Under the pieces are notes generated by a model. The model made no database searches, was not told the DNA's origin, and saw nothing but the letters and a program-made list of their open reading frames with translations. Positions 40,925 to 49,791 of a stretch of 64,000 nt of DNA are shown here, one piece after another. Origin of the DNA: Taibaiella helva (GTDB lineage Bacteria; Bacteroidota; Bacteroidia; Chitinophagales; Chitinophagaceae); the NCBI RefSeq assembly GCF_003545695.1, contig NZ_QUZZ01000014.1, positions 1 through 64,000 on the forward strand, given 5' to 3'. Each line of letters begins with the position of its first letter. Positions within the stretch are counted from its first letter, which is position 1. The translations under genes were made by a program, and so were the position numbers.

Positions 40925-41761
40925 TTATTGTTTGACGAAAGGGATCATGGCTTGCCCTTGCTTCAGGAAGTACATGCCAGGCGATAGCTGATGCAGGTCG
41001 AGGCTTTTGTCTTTAAAGGCGAAGCGGGCCCTTGTGCTGCCCGTAATATCAATGATCTGCCCTTCCTGCACATTCAGGTCTTCCTTGCCTGTGTATGCCC
41101 AGTAAAGGGTTTGACGTACCGGGTTGGGATAAAGCTTCCATGCGGCCCGCGCCATGCGGCTTTCTTCAACCGATGTTGTTATCGCCTTCGCCTCGAAGTT
41201 ATCTACCGCGACCGTATACCAGTTTGAATAGGAAGTATAGTGAAAGGCCAGGTAGGCCGGACCGCTGGTTGCGGGAACAACTATATTGGCGGTGTCCCTG
41301 AAATTGTGGTTGGCGCTGCTGTGCAGGCCGATCAGGTTAGCCAGCAATACCTTGCCTGTAGCCGTTGCCGGGTCTGCGCTGCCCTTAAGCAGGTACAGCT
41401 GCACGCTGTCGCCCGTCTGAAGGCCCATGATAGAATAGACATTGATCTTAAAGGATACTTTTGCACCGGTGCTCAGGTTCAGCGATGGTGATACCGCCCA
41501 GTCGTTGGTCAGCTGCGCATCGCCGTCCATGGGATACTGGTGGAACAGGCAGTCGGGCGCCGAGGGAGGGATGATAGCCCCATCGGGCGCATCGGAGAGA
41601 TACTTCCAGGAGTGCACACTGTTATAGCCTTTCCGGAAAAACTGCCAGCCGGTCTTTTGCGTAGCATTGTCGAAGTTAGTGGAATAGGGTAATGCGGTTT
41701 GTGCCGATGTGGAAAGCCATAGTCCGGTCATTGCGCCAGTCAGGATAGCGTAGCGTTTCAT
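40925..41761 (-). CDS. Secreted choice-of-anchor J-like protein with T9SS type A tail
   Basis: 278 residues. Signal peptide (MKRYAILTGAMTGLWLSTSAQ), then a jelly-roll of the choice-of-anchor J/MAM type (YSTNFDNATQKTGWQFFRKG, LTNDWAVSPSLNLSTGAKVSFK, YLAFHYTSYSNWYTVAVDNFEA) and a short type A sorting domain (WKLYPNPVRQTLYW ... QLSPGMYFLKQGQ). Expected to be exported and surface-attached through T9SS. It stands alone; 41762-42037 upstream has no gene but holds the hairpin at 41901-41931. Confidence 0.85.
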   Translation of the reverse strand: MKRYAILTGAMTGLWLSTSAQTALPYSTNFDNATQKTGWQFFRKGYNSVHSWKYLSDAPDGAIIPPSAPDCLFHQYPMDGDAQLTNDWAVSPSLNLSTGAKVSFKINVYSIMGLQTGDSVQLYLLKGSADPATATGKVLLANLIGLHSSANHNFRDTANIVVPATSGPAYLAFHYTSYSNWYTVAVDNFEAKAITTSVEESRMARAAWKLYPNPVRQTLYWAYTGKEDLNVQEGQIIDITGSTRARFAFKDKSLDLHQLSPGMYFLKQGQAMIPFVKQ

Positions 41762-41900
41762 GTTACCTTTCTTTTAGTGGTTAAAGATTAAATTGGTTTA
41801 GGTCAATCAGCAGAATAAGACCTTGGGCTTGTTGGTAGACGTTGGCCGCAGACAGGCAATACGGGTTGCGAAATGCTGCTATTTTTCCTTGTCATTATAG

Positions 41901-41931
41901 AAAAAGAGAGGAATATAGTCCCTCCCTTTTT
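41901..41931 (-). terminator. Probable terminator of the 70-aa hypothetical gene
   Basis: AAAAAGAGAGG (41901-41911) and CCTCCCTTTTT (41921-41931) form an A/T-flanked stem with one mismatch, about 100 bases past the stop at 42038 on the minus strand. Confidence 0.4.
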
Positions 41932-42037
41932 GCTCTGAACCTTGTGCAGTAAGGCTTCCGGCCGCTCGCTCCCGCACTGCGCTATTGTTTAACAAAGATG
42001 CCGCGGCCTGTTTGCCGGCAGGGAATCGCCGGGGTGG

Positions 42038-42250
42038 TTAATACAAAATGCCCGCGATCGCCCAATCCTCTATCAGCGCTGTCCAGGAGGCATACAGCAA
42101 ATATTGCTCCCTTCCGTTCACTATGATCTGCACCTTTCCCGTTATTCTGAAATAGAGGATCCGTAAGGTATAAACCTTACCGGCTTTCAGTTGGGTCACT
42201 GCTTCGTTCCCCTGGAACAAAGCGGTGATCTCATCAAATATGATGGGCAT
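42038..42250 (-). CDS. Hypothetical 70-aa protein
   Basis: The ATG at 42250 gives MPIIFDEITALFQG followed by a compact mixed sequence (TLRILYFRITGKVQIIVNG). The frame extends upstream but that part is Pro/Leu-rich and unconvincing. No signal peptide or known domain. Confidence 0.5.
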   Translation of the reverse strand: MPIIFDEITALFQGNEAVTQLKAGKVYTLRILYFRITGKVQIIVNGREQYLLYASWTALIEDWAIAGILY

Positions 42251-42659
42251 GGTTGGGCTTAGGTTTGGATTAGGCAAGAACAAAGCCACCCTTGTTAGGA
42301 GTGGCGCAACAGTCGACAAGCCTCTTTTCTTGCTCGTGTATAACAGCGAAAGTCCTGTATTGTTTTTGTATTGTATAAGGTTTTCAGCAGTTTTTTTAGA
42401 CCGGATAAAAACAGGATATCCTGTCGGTATTTTCCCCTGTTTCCGGCTTTCAGCTGCCTTAAGTTCACGCTGTCATTAACAGCCGGGGATATAACAAGGC
42501 CTTGGCAAATGGAGGACAGAATGAAGCACTTAATGATCATTGAACAGGGTAGCCTTATGTAGGGAGCGGCCGCAACAGAATAGATATTCTGGCAGCATTT
42601 TGTCGCAGCAAACCCTGCTTTCGTCGCGAAGGCACCCCGAAGAGGTTTTGTTCCTCTTG
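42251..42659. other. Intergenic gap
   Basis: No convincing gene. It contains a perfect 14-base palindrome ACAGGATATCCTGT (42411-42424) of unknown meaning. The minus-strand open stretch 42295-42687 is Cys/Arg-rich without protein-like features. Confidence 0.4.
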
Positions 42660-42667
42660 TAACTTTG
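42660..42667 (+). promoter_or_regulatory. -7 box of the DUF1905 gene
   Basis: TAACTTTG, an exact TAnnTTTG match 33 bases before the ATG at 42701. Confidence 0.45.
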
Positions 42668-42700
42668 GATAGATAATTGATCAACATAAATGTTCATCCA

Positions 42701-43009
42701 ATGAAAGTAGCAAAAGTAAACGCCGCCGATATACAGCCGCTGGATCGCCGGTTCAGCGCGGTGTTGCAGAAGAGCGACAGCAAAGGCGGCTGGACCTACC
42801 TGGTCTGGCCGGAATCCGCAACCTTTTTCGGTACCCGCGGCCTGGTAAAAGTCAAGGGCACTATTGACGGCATACCCTTCGAAAGTTCCTTTATGGCCCT
42901 CGGCGATGGACGGCATAAGCTCCCTGTAAAGGCGGAATTGCGTCAGGCCATCGGCAAAGAGGCCGGGGACACTGTTGAGGTGCACCTCCAGGGCCGCATT
43001 CACCGATAA
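42701..43009 (+). CDS. DUF1905-domain protein
   Basis: 102 residues from the ATG at 42701. The DUF1905 fold is visible ([73 protein letters not shown]). DUF1905 proteins are small beta-barrels of unknown role, sometimes fused to YdeI/OmdA-type domains, which are absent here. Confidence 0.85.
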   Translation: MKVAKVNAADIQPLDRRFSAVLQKSDSKGGWTYLVWPESATFFGTRGLVKVKGTIDGIPFESSFMALGDGRHKLPVKAELRQAIGKEAGDTVEVHLQGRIHR

Positions 43010-43115
43010 GAACCTTTGCCCGGCACGATCCGTTTTAGTGGTGAACAGATTGCGCTTCTTATAACAGGCGTATGGCGTGATTGAAAATGTCTTCTTTATA
43101 GCATTATTAACCGGC

Positions 43116-43158
43116 TGTTGGTGTAGATATGTTGCCATGCAGCGTATCTACACCAACA
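43116..43158. repeat. Perfect 14-base inverted repeat in intergenic DNA
   Basis: TGTTGGTGTAGATA (43116-43129) and TATCTACACCAACA (43145-43158) around a 15-base loop. No T-run follows on either strand, so it is not a normal terminator. It sits in the 342-base gap before the secreted hypothetical gene; the rest of the gap holds no gene. Confidence 0.6.
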
Positions 43159-43320
43159 TACATCCATAAGTCCCCGATCGTCATCGCGGTCGCAATATGC
43201 CCTGTCAGGCCGGCCGGGACGCACAGCGACCTGAGCGGCGGCAGGACTAAAGACTTACAACCCTGACCAGCCGGTATAAATTCCCGGAAAGCAGGTAGCG
43301 AATTCCGGAAGACAGTCCTT

Positions 43321-43328
43321 TAATTTTG
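43321..43328 (+). promoter_or_regulatory. -7 box of the secreted hypothetical gene
   Basis: TAATTTTG, an exact TAnnTTTG match 23 bases before the ATG at 43352. Confidence 0.45.
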
Positions 43329-43351
43329 TTTGTCTTTAAAGAACAAACCGA

Positions 43352-44089
43352 ATGGGCCTCGTAAAATATGTAAGTACTTTCTTAATTTTATCCCTCCCTG
43401 TATTGTCCTATGGCCAGACCGTCCTGGCTCCCGGTGATCCTGCTGTTGAACAGAAATGGATCAGAGCGCAGGAGCAGCGTCTGGCCTGGTATATGCTAAA
43501 AGATACCGCAAGAATAACCATAGGCCATATCGATAACCAGATCCTTAAGCAGAACGGGAAGCTGATCCTGGTGACCCGGGTGCAGCTTAAAAATGCACCG
43601 GCGCCCTGGATAGATACTTCTGTAGCCGAACTGCCTACGCTCAGGCCCCTTTATCACGCTTCTTACAATGCGCAACGGGATATGGTATTGTATTTCGGCG
43701 CATCGGTTACCGGCAGCTACCGGGATAAGACGAAGCCGGATACTGTAACCATCAACGATCCCGCGCCTGCCGGGTGTTTTGACAGCAATCTCTATCCCCG
43801 GCTGCTGGCCTGGCTTCCTTTGAAAGAAGGCTACCGGCAATCGCTGCAGGTTTACGACTATAATCCCTCAGCTTCCGGCCCTACGGCGGTCCGTATTGAA
43901 AACGTAAAAAGCGGCGTCTATCCTTCTGTCCGTGCGGGCCTGAGGAAGGTATGGATCGTCACCGTCAGCGATAAGATCGGTGGCAGCGACAATACCAGCG
44001 TTTATTACTTCGACCAGGTAGATCGTAAATTGTGGCAGCAGGAAATTATTGCCGGCGGTCGCAGGATGCTGATGGCAGCCGTGGAATAG
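43352..44089 (+). CDS. Secreted hypothetical protein
   Basis: 245 residues with a signal peptide (STFLILSLPVLSYGQ). The mature part is beta-rich (QILKQNGKLILVTRVQLKN, then MVLYFGASVTGSYRD, then AGLRKVWIVTVSDKIGG), resembling DUF3108-like periplasmic proteins, but this is uncertain. It converges on dnaE2 with 11 bases between the stops. Confidence 0.75.
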   Translation: MGLVKYVSTFLILSLPVLSYGQTVLAPGDPAVEQKWIRAQEQRLAWYMLKDTARITIGHIDNQILKQNGKLILVTRVQLKNAPAPWIDTSVAELPTLRPLYHASYNAQRDMVLYFGASVTGSYRDKTKPDTVTINDPAPAGCFDSNLYPRLLAWLPLKEGYRQSLQVYDYNPSASGPTAVRIENVKSGVYPSVRAGLRKVWIVTVSDKIGGSDNTSVYYFDQVDRKLWQQEIIAGGRRMLMAAVE

Positions 44090-44100
44090 ATGCTCATCGA

Positions 44101-47100
44101 TTATTTGAAGTCCCTCGAAGGGAATAGCTCACCCTGGACTGCTTTCGGGGCTGCATGCTTGTCTTTTGGCGGCGGCGTATACAGGCCTTCGCCGTCCTCG
44201 GGAGCGTCTTCGGGTGGCAGCTGCAGCGTTTGCAGCAGCCAGTTCATGTTGTAGCAGCGTTTGACTACAATATGGATCACCTCGCCTTCTATCTGTACCT
44301 TCCCGCTCACCATCAGCAGCCTCGCCTGTGTGATCTCCTGCCGGTAGCGGTCAAAAGTCTTCCGGAAAACGACCAGGTTGGCAATGCCAGTCTCATCTTC
44401 CAGGGTGATGAAACATACGCCGGTAGCGGTTCCCGGTCTTTGCCGTACCAATATCAGCCCGGCTACGCGTATATGATCTCTATCAGTAAGATTACGCAGG
44501 TCATTGTTAGGGCATACCCTGAACTGGTTCAGTCTTTCCCTCAAAAAGCTTACCGGGTGGGCCTTCAGCGACAGGCCGGTGCTGCTGTAGTCCTGCAGCA
44601 CATGCTCCGGCAAAGTAAGTCGTGGCAGCTGTACTGCAGGCTCCGTGGCGCTTTCAGAAGGTTGTCCTTCAAATACACCAACAGGCTTGTCTGTCAGTGC
44701 AGAAACTTCCCACAAAGCCTGCCGCCGGTCCAGGCCTATGGAACGAAAGGCATCGGCGTCTGCCAGCCTCTCCAGCGCAGCCTGCGATACACCAGCGTAA
44801 TGTACTTCATACAGGCTGGTATAAGGCTGTGTCCGTCCTTCGATCAGCAAGTTCATCTCCTCTTCACTGACGCCCTTTACCTGCCGGAAACCCAGTCGGA
44901 TGGGGCAGAAAGCGCCATCCTTTTCTTCGAGTATATTGTCCCATTGAGAAGTGTTGATATCCACAGGTAGTACACTTACGCGTTTACGAGCATCAATAAT
45001 GATCTGCGCCGGCTGATAAAAGCCCATGGGCATGCTGTTGAGCAGGGCCGTGGCAAATACATCGGGATAATGGCATTTGATCCAGGAAGAAACATAGACC
45101 AGCAGGGCAAAGCTGGCCGCATGGCTCTCCGGGAAGCCATAGCTGCCGAAGCCTTCCAGTTGCTTGAATACTCTTTCCGCAAAATCTTTTTCGTAGCCTT
45201 TCGCCACCATACCGCCAACCAGTTTCTCCCGCCATTTCACTACCTGTCCATGGGATTTGAAGGTAGCCATGCTGCGGCGCAGGCCATCTGCCTCGGCAGG
45301 GGTAAATCCCGCCGCCACAATAGCAATCTCCATGGCCTGCTCCTGGAACAAAGGAATACCTTTAGTCCTTCCCAGGATATCTTCCAGCTCTTTGGACGGG
45401 TAGGTGATGGCCTCTTTCCCGTCGCGTCGTCGCAGGTAAGGATGCACCATATCGCCCTGTATCGGCCCCGGCCGTACGATCGCGACTTCGATCACCAGGT
45501 CGTAAAATTCTTCCGGCTTAAGGCGGGGTAGCATCGACATCTGGGCGCGGCTTTCGATCTGGAACACGCCGATAGTCTCGGCCTTGCAGATCATTTTATA
45601 TACCTTCTTGTCTTCAGGTGGTACAGTGGCCAGCGTCAGGTGCTTGTCATGATGGTCCCTGGCGAGGTCGAAGGCCTTGCGGATGCAGGTCAGCATGCCC
45701 AGGGCCAGCACATCTACTTTCAGAAAGCCCAGGGCTTCGATATCATCCTTGTTCCATTCGATGCAGGTGCGGTTTTCCATGCGGGCATTGAGTATGGGGC
45801 AGAGGTCGGAAAGCTTGCCTTGTGTGATGACAAAACCTCCCGTATGTTGTCCCAGCTGCCGGGGAAAACCCATATACTGCCTGGTGAGATCGAGCACTTT
45901 GAGCAGGTGCAGGTCTCCTGCCGTAAAACCATGGCTGGAAGCCGTTTCCTGCGCGCCCCATTCTTCCCCGAACTCATATGCCGACTTGGCCAGGTGGTCT
46001 ACGGCATCCATCGACAGGCCCATGGCTTTACCCACATCGCGCACAGCACCCCGCCAGCGCACCTGCGTTACGGTAGCCACAATGCCGGCCCTGTCGCGGC
46101 CGTATTTTTCATAGATATACTGCATCACCTCTTCACGGCGTTCATGCTCAAAGTCCACATCGATATCAGGCGGCTCGTCGCGGGCATCGGACATAAAACG
46201 GGCAAACAATACCCTGATCCTGGATGGATCAACAGCGGTAATGCCCAGGCAAAAGCATACTACTGAATTGGCCGCTGAACCGCGCCCCTGGCAGAGAATA
46301 TGATTATCCCGTGCAAAACGGACGAGGTCGTACACCGTAAGAAAGTAGGAAGCATAATTTTTGCGTGCAATAAAGGCCAGCTCTTCGTTGATCGTTTTTT
46401 GTATCTGCGGAGGAATGTCATCGCCGAAGCGCTCCTGAGCGCCTTTTCCGGTCAGCAGTTCCAGTTCCTGCTGTGGCGTACGGCCATCGGTTGTCAGCTC
46501 TTCGGGATACGCATACTCCAGCTCATCCAGCGAGAACCGGCAGGCTTCGGCGATCTCCTGCGTACGGGCAATGGCATCGGGATACTGCCGGAACAGGCGC
46601 AGCATTTCCGCTTCGGGCTTCAGGTAGCGTTCTGCATTCTGGTAAAGCCGGAAGCCTGCCGTAGTGATCGTACATTTTTCACGGATGCAGGTTAAGATAT
46701 CCTGCAGTTCCCTTCGTTGAGCGTTATGATAATAGACATCATTGGTGGCGACTAAGGGTATTGCATATTGCTCCGATAGCTGCGACAGGCGGAAGAGCAT
46801 TTTGGCATCGTTGCCCCGGTAGGTGCAGGCAGCGCCCAGGTACAGGTCGGTCCCCAGCATACGTTTGTATTCGCCCGCAGCAGCCTTAAAAGCCTCGTCG
46901 AGATCGAAGCGTGCATTCAGCTCCGCAGGTGGGACCATAATGAATTTGATCCCGCCCGCATAGCGGTATACATCGGCCTTATACAGCAGATATTTCCCTT
47001 TTTCGGTGCGTAAGTTGCCTTCTGTAAGCAAGGCTGAGAGCCTGCTGTAGGCCTCTCGGTGCGTGGGATAAGCCAGCAGGCCGGGACCATCAGCCAGGTC

Positions 47101-47301
47101 GAGCCGGCAGGCAGGGATCACCCTTATGTTGTGCTGTCTGGCTTCGGTATGGGCGCGTACCACACCCGCCAGCGTATTGTGGTCTGTAATGGCGATAGCG
47201 TTATGGCCCAGTCCGGCAGCATGCGCCACCAGTTCCTGCGGGTGGGAGCCACCCCGGAGAAAAGTAAAATTGGTGGTTACCTGTAATTCTGTGTACGGCA
47301 T
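44101..47301 (-). CDS. dnaE2: Error-prone DNA polymerase III alpha subunit DnaE2 (ImuC)
   Basis: 1066 residues. An N-terminal PHP domain (NAIAITDHNTLAGVVRAH) precedes the C-family polymerase domain with GRGSAANSVVCFCLGIT and the catalytic DIDVDF motif (Asp381, Asp383). Fingers and OB-fold regions follow (VPPEDKKVYKMICKAETIGVFQIESRAQM; HIRVAGLILVRQRPGTATGVCFITLEDETG). The DnaE2 branch extends DNA past lesions. It is the third gene of imuA-imuB-dnaE2, 15 bases after imuB, and needs both partners. Cytoplasmic. Confidence 0.95.
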   Translation of the reverse strand: MPYTELQVTTNFTFLRGGSHPQELVAHAAGLGHNAIAITDHNTLAGVVRAHTEARQHNIRVIPACRLDLADGPGLLAYPTHREAYSRLSALLTEGNLRTEKGKYLLYKADVYRYAGGIKFIMVPPAELNARFDLDEAFKAAAGEYKRMLGTDLYLGAACTYRGNDAKMLFRLSQLSEQYAIPLVATNDVYYHNAQRRELQDILTCIREKCTITTAGFRLYQNAERYLKPEAEMLRLFRQYPDAIARTQEIAEACRFSLDELEYAYPEELTTDGRTPQQELELLTGKGAQERFGDDIPPQIQKTINEELAFIARKNYASYFLTVYDLVRFARDNHILCQGRGSAANSVVCFCLGITAVDPSRIRVLFARFMSDARDEPPDIDVDFEHERREEVMQYIYEKYGRDRAGIVATVTQVRWRGAVRDVGKAMGLSMDAVDHLAKSAYEFGEEWGAQETASSHGFTAGDLHLLKVLDLTRQYMGFPRQLGQHTGGFVITQGKLSDLCPILNARMENRTCIEWNKDDIEALGFLKVDVLALGMLTCIRKAFDLARDHHDKHLTLATVPPEDKKVYKMICKAETIGVFQIESRAQMSMLPRLKPEEFYDLVIEVAIVRPGPIQGDMVHPYLRRRDGKEAITYPSKELEDILGRTKGIPLFQEQAMEIAIVAAGFTPAEADGLRRSMATFKSHGQVVKWREKLVGGMVAKGYEKDFAERVFKQLEGFGSYGFPESHAASFALLVYVSSWIKCHYPDVFATALLNSMPMGFYQPAQIIIDARKRVSVLPVDINTSQWDNILEEKDGAFCPIRLGFRQVKGVSEEEMNLLIEGRTQPYTSLYEVHYAGVSQAALERLADADAFRSIGLDRRQALWEVSALTDKPVGVFEGQPSESATEPAVQLPRLTLPEHVLQDYSSTGLSLKAHPVSFLRERLNQFRVCPNNDLRNLTDRDHIRVAGLILVRQRPGTATGVCFITLEDETGIANLVVFRKTFDRYRQEITQARLLMVSGKVQIEGEVIHIVVKRCYNMNWLLQTLQLPPEDAPEDGEGLYTPPPKDKHAAPKAVQGELFPSRDFK

Positions 47302-47316
47302 AGAAGTTTTATTTTT

Positions 47317-48822
47317 TCAGGCAAAAAATCCATGCAGGAACCATTCCGGTTGTTTGTCTTCTTCTTCATATCGTCCCGAACGGAACAGCCAGTAGCGTGC
47401 GCCCTGATCGTCTTCTACCATGTAATAATCTCTTACCGGGCGCTCTTCCAGCCACCATTCCTGTTCTATCCTTTCGGGCCCGTCTGCTTTACTAATATTA
47501 TGCCGTTGCCCTTTATGGAGAAAAAACAAAGGCGGGTAATCGGGTAGGGGTACCGATACTTCGATCCGTTCCGGCCTGGGAAGCAGGTAAACAGGCCGTG
47601 GCCGGTCGCAGCGCCATGGGGTCTTAGCTTGCTCGTCCAGCGTGACGGCCACCTTTACAGAACGTTCGGGCCAGTAATGCTCGGCGGGCAGGTAGCGGCG
47701 TATCGCATCATTGCCTACACGGCCGGCTATGCGGTCCAGCAGCTGCGCCAGGGCTGTGTTGCCATCGCTATCGCCCGGGACCGCCCAAAGGGTTTCCTGC
47801 TGCACCGAGAGCGGCGCCGTCACCGGTGCTTCAAGCAGGAACAGCTCGATGCCTAATGCCGGGCGGATCGTACTTATCTTTTGCTCAAACAGCTTGAACA
47901 GGTGAGCTTTGTCGCGCACCGGGCGATTGGTGCCGATCACGATCTGCTGTATATCCCCATCTAAGCGATAGCATTTCAGCAAAGCCTTGCGCAAGCCCTG
48001 ACCTTCTTTCAGCAGCTGCCGGCACAAACGTTCCAGCAAGGCCTCCAGTGCGATCGTGATCCCGGTGGCCGTGCAGATCGGCTCCAGGCAGGGTAGCTGC
48101 TCCCGGAAGAGCACAGGCGGCTGCACAGGCGTGGGCAGCTCTATGGCTTGTCCCAGGGCCTGGTCGATACGATTCAGCAACACCTGGCCAAAGCGCCGGC
48201 GCAGCACGGTACGTGGCAGGCGGATAAAGCTGCCGGTATGACGAAGACCCAGCTTGCGCATCTTATCCAGGAGCAAAGGTTCCAGGCGCAAAGCGGCAGG
48301 CGGTAGTGGCAGCAAGGCTTCAAGCTGGCCGCCCCGCACAACAATACCCGGTTCTGCGCCGAAGCGGGCCATGCCCCAGGCAGCGCCTATGGTATCGGCT
48401 ATAGCCGCCCGCACGCGGTAGCCCAGCTGTTTCAGCTGCTTCAGGATGTCTTCGCGATAAGCCGCTTCACCGCCCCAGAGATGCGCGCAGCCGCTCATGT
48501 CAAGCAGCAGCCCGTCGGGCGGGTCGATGCCTGCCACCGGCGTAAAGCGAAGGCACCAGAGCGCCAGCTCCGTCAGCAGCTGCTCGGTAAAGCCGGGCAG
48601 ATAAGGCAGCACTTCCAGGTCTGGTAAGATAGCGCGGGCATCGGCAACAGCCATACCAATACGTATGCCTTTGTGCACCGCCTCAGGGCTGGCATGCCAG
48701 ATCATCATGCGTCCCCTGGCTTGTTCCGCCAGGACAAAGGGTGTTTCTCTCAGCTCCGGTTGCAACAGGATCATTTTATCGGTAACGGCAAAAGGCAGCC
48801 ACAGGCTCACATATCTTTTCAT
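47317..48822 (-). CDS. imuB: Inactive Y-family polymerase ImuB
   Basis: 501 residues. The Y-family fold is recognisable (RYVSLWLPFAVTDKM, GIRIGMAVADARAILPDLEVLPY, DGLLLDMSGCAHLWGGEAAYREDIL), but the two acidic catalytic centres of active DinB-type enzymes (DxD near the start, then DE) are missing. That is the known state of ImuB, which bridges DnaE2 to the sliding clamp and ImuA. It starts 3 bases after the imuA stop. Confidence 0.93.
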   Translation of the reverse strand: MKRYVSLWLPFAVTDKMILLQPELRETPFVLAEQARGRMMIWHASPEAVHKGIRIGMAVADARAILPDLEVLPYLPGFTEQLLTELALWCLRFTPVAGIDPPDGLLLDMSGCAHLWGGEAAYREDILKQLKQLGYRVRAAIADTIGAAWGMARFGAEPGIVVRGGQLEALLPLPPAALRLEPLLLDKMRKLGLRHTGSFIRLPRTVLRRRFGQVLLNRIDQALGQAIELPTPVQPPVLFREQLPCLEPICTATGITIALEALLERLCRQLLKEGQGLRKALLKCYRLDGDIQQIVIGTNRPVRDKAHLFKLFEQKISTIRPALGIELFLLEAPVTAPLSVQQETLWAVPGDSDGNTALAQLLDRIAGRVGNDAIRRYLPAEHYWPERSVKVAVTLDEQAKTPWRCDRPRPVYLLPRPERIEVSVPLPDYPPLFFLHKGQRHNISKADGPERIEQEWWLEERPVRDYYMVEDDQGARYWLFRSGRYEEEDKQPEWFLHGFFA

Positions 48823-48825
48823 CGG

Positions 48826-49563
48826 CTAAGCAGTTGCAAGAGTGATCGTTTGCGTCCGGCTTGCAGGTTGGCCGGCCTTTACCCGGAATCTGCCGTCGGA
48901 CCAACCGATCTGCCAGGAACCCGGCCTTCCGTTCCTTATCCTGGACAGCGTTACCTGCCATTGCGGGAAGCCGACGCCAGGCAGACCCTCTTCCGTAAGG
49001 CCGGGCAGAGAACTTACCTGCCAGCGGGATACGCAGGCAGTAGGGCCTGGCGCCCTGCAGCCCGGCCGGTGTAAGAATCCCGTAACGCGGCTCTCCTCCA
49101 CGGCAAGCTGCAGCCTGCGGGATGGTGTAAAGCCCAGATCGCGCACCTCACCGACTACGGCCGCCAGCGATGCGCATTTCAGAGCTTCTTCCATGACCCA
49201 GAGTAAGTCTTTGCTGCGGGAAACCCTGGTGAAGATCACCTGGTCGGGCGGAAGACCGAAGAGGCTTAATGCAGCTGGAAAAATAACAGGTTGCGGACTG
49301 ATCCAGAGACAGGGACCTTTCCGCATCAGCGTACCCAGCAAGCTGGAGATAAAACCCGTGGTGGCTGCCCCTTGCATTGCGTCCAGGCTCAGGAATTCAT
49401 GGATCGCCGCAGTTGGAAAAGTATGATTGGGAAAAGCCCGGAGCACGGGGCCCAGGCCGGTATCCAATGGTACGGCTTCCTGCGACGGACGGTAGCCTTG
49501 CATAGACAGGATCTCCTGCTGCAGCGCTTGTATACGCTCCCTCTTCACTATATCCTGATTCAT
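48826..49563 (-). CDS. imuA: ImuA, RecA-like accessory protein of the mutasome
   Basis: 245 residues, related to RecA but without a normal Walker A motif. TFPTAAIHEFLSLDAMQGAATTGFISSLLG near residue 50 aligns with the RecA core start, and GLPPDQVIFTRVSRSKDLLWVMEEALKCASLAAVVGEV follows. It is the first gene of the operon; a perfect palindrome lies at 49577-49593, 14 bases before the ATG. Works with ImuB and DnaE2 in damage-induced mutagenesis. Confidence 0.9.
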   Translation of the reverse strand: MNQDIVKRERIQALQQEILSMQGYRPSQEAVPLDTGLGPVLRAFPNHTFPTAAIHEFLSLDAMQGAATTGFISSLLGTLMRKGPCLWISPQPVIFPAALSLFGLPPDQVIFTRVSRSKDLLWVMEEALKCASLAAVVGEVRDLGFTPSRRLQLAVEESRVTGFLHRPGCRAPGPTACVSRWQVSSLPGLTEEGLPGVGFPQWQVTLSRIRNGRPGSWQIGWSDGRFRVKAGQPASRTQTITLATA

Positions 49564-49576
49564 CGAAAATTATTTT

Positions 49577-49593
49577 TGTCACTATTGGTGACA
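49577..49593 (-). promoter_or_regulatory. Candidate SOS-type operator upstream of imuA
   Basis: TGTCAC-TATTG-GTGACA, a perfect 6+5+6 inverted repeat ending 14 bases before the imuA ATG (49563). Its position fits a repressor site. A second half-site-like TTGTCAATAATAG follows at about 49602-49614. The binding protein is not in the window. Confidence 0.6.
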
Positions 49594-49659
49594 TTGTTCT
49601 GTTGTCAATAATAGCAAAAATAGCGAAGAAAGGGTTGGAATTTTTTACACAAGGGCAAT

Positions 49660-49784
49660 TCAAAAGCCAAAAGTCAAAAGCCCAAATCCCAAAATTCAAA
49701 ACCACAAGTACTTACAATCACTTACCTTGTTGTCCTTATCTCTTGCAGTTGGTTCCTGGTTCTTGACTCTTGACTCCTGACTCT
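49660..49784. repeat. Low-complexity intergenic repeats
   Basis: 49660-49703 is a degenerate A/C-rich tandem (CAAAAGCCAAAAGTCAAAAG and onward), and 49761-49784 repeats (C/T)TTGACTC units. Such direct quasi-repeats are frequent between genes of related genomes. No gene is present in 49597-49791. Confidence 0.6.
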
Positions 49785-49791
49785 GATACAG

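Noticed and set aside
42295-42687. 130-codon minus-strand frame
   Set aside because: Crosses the DUF1905 promoter box and is Cys/Lys-rich without domain, signal or conserved pattern.
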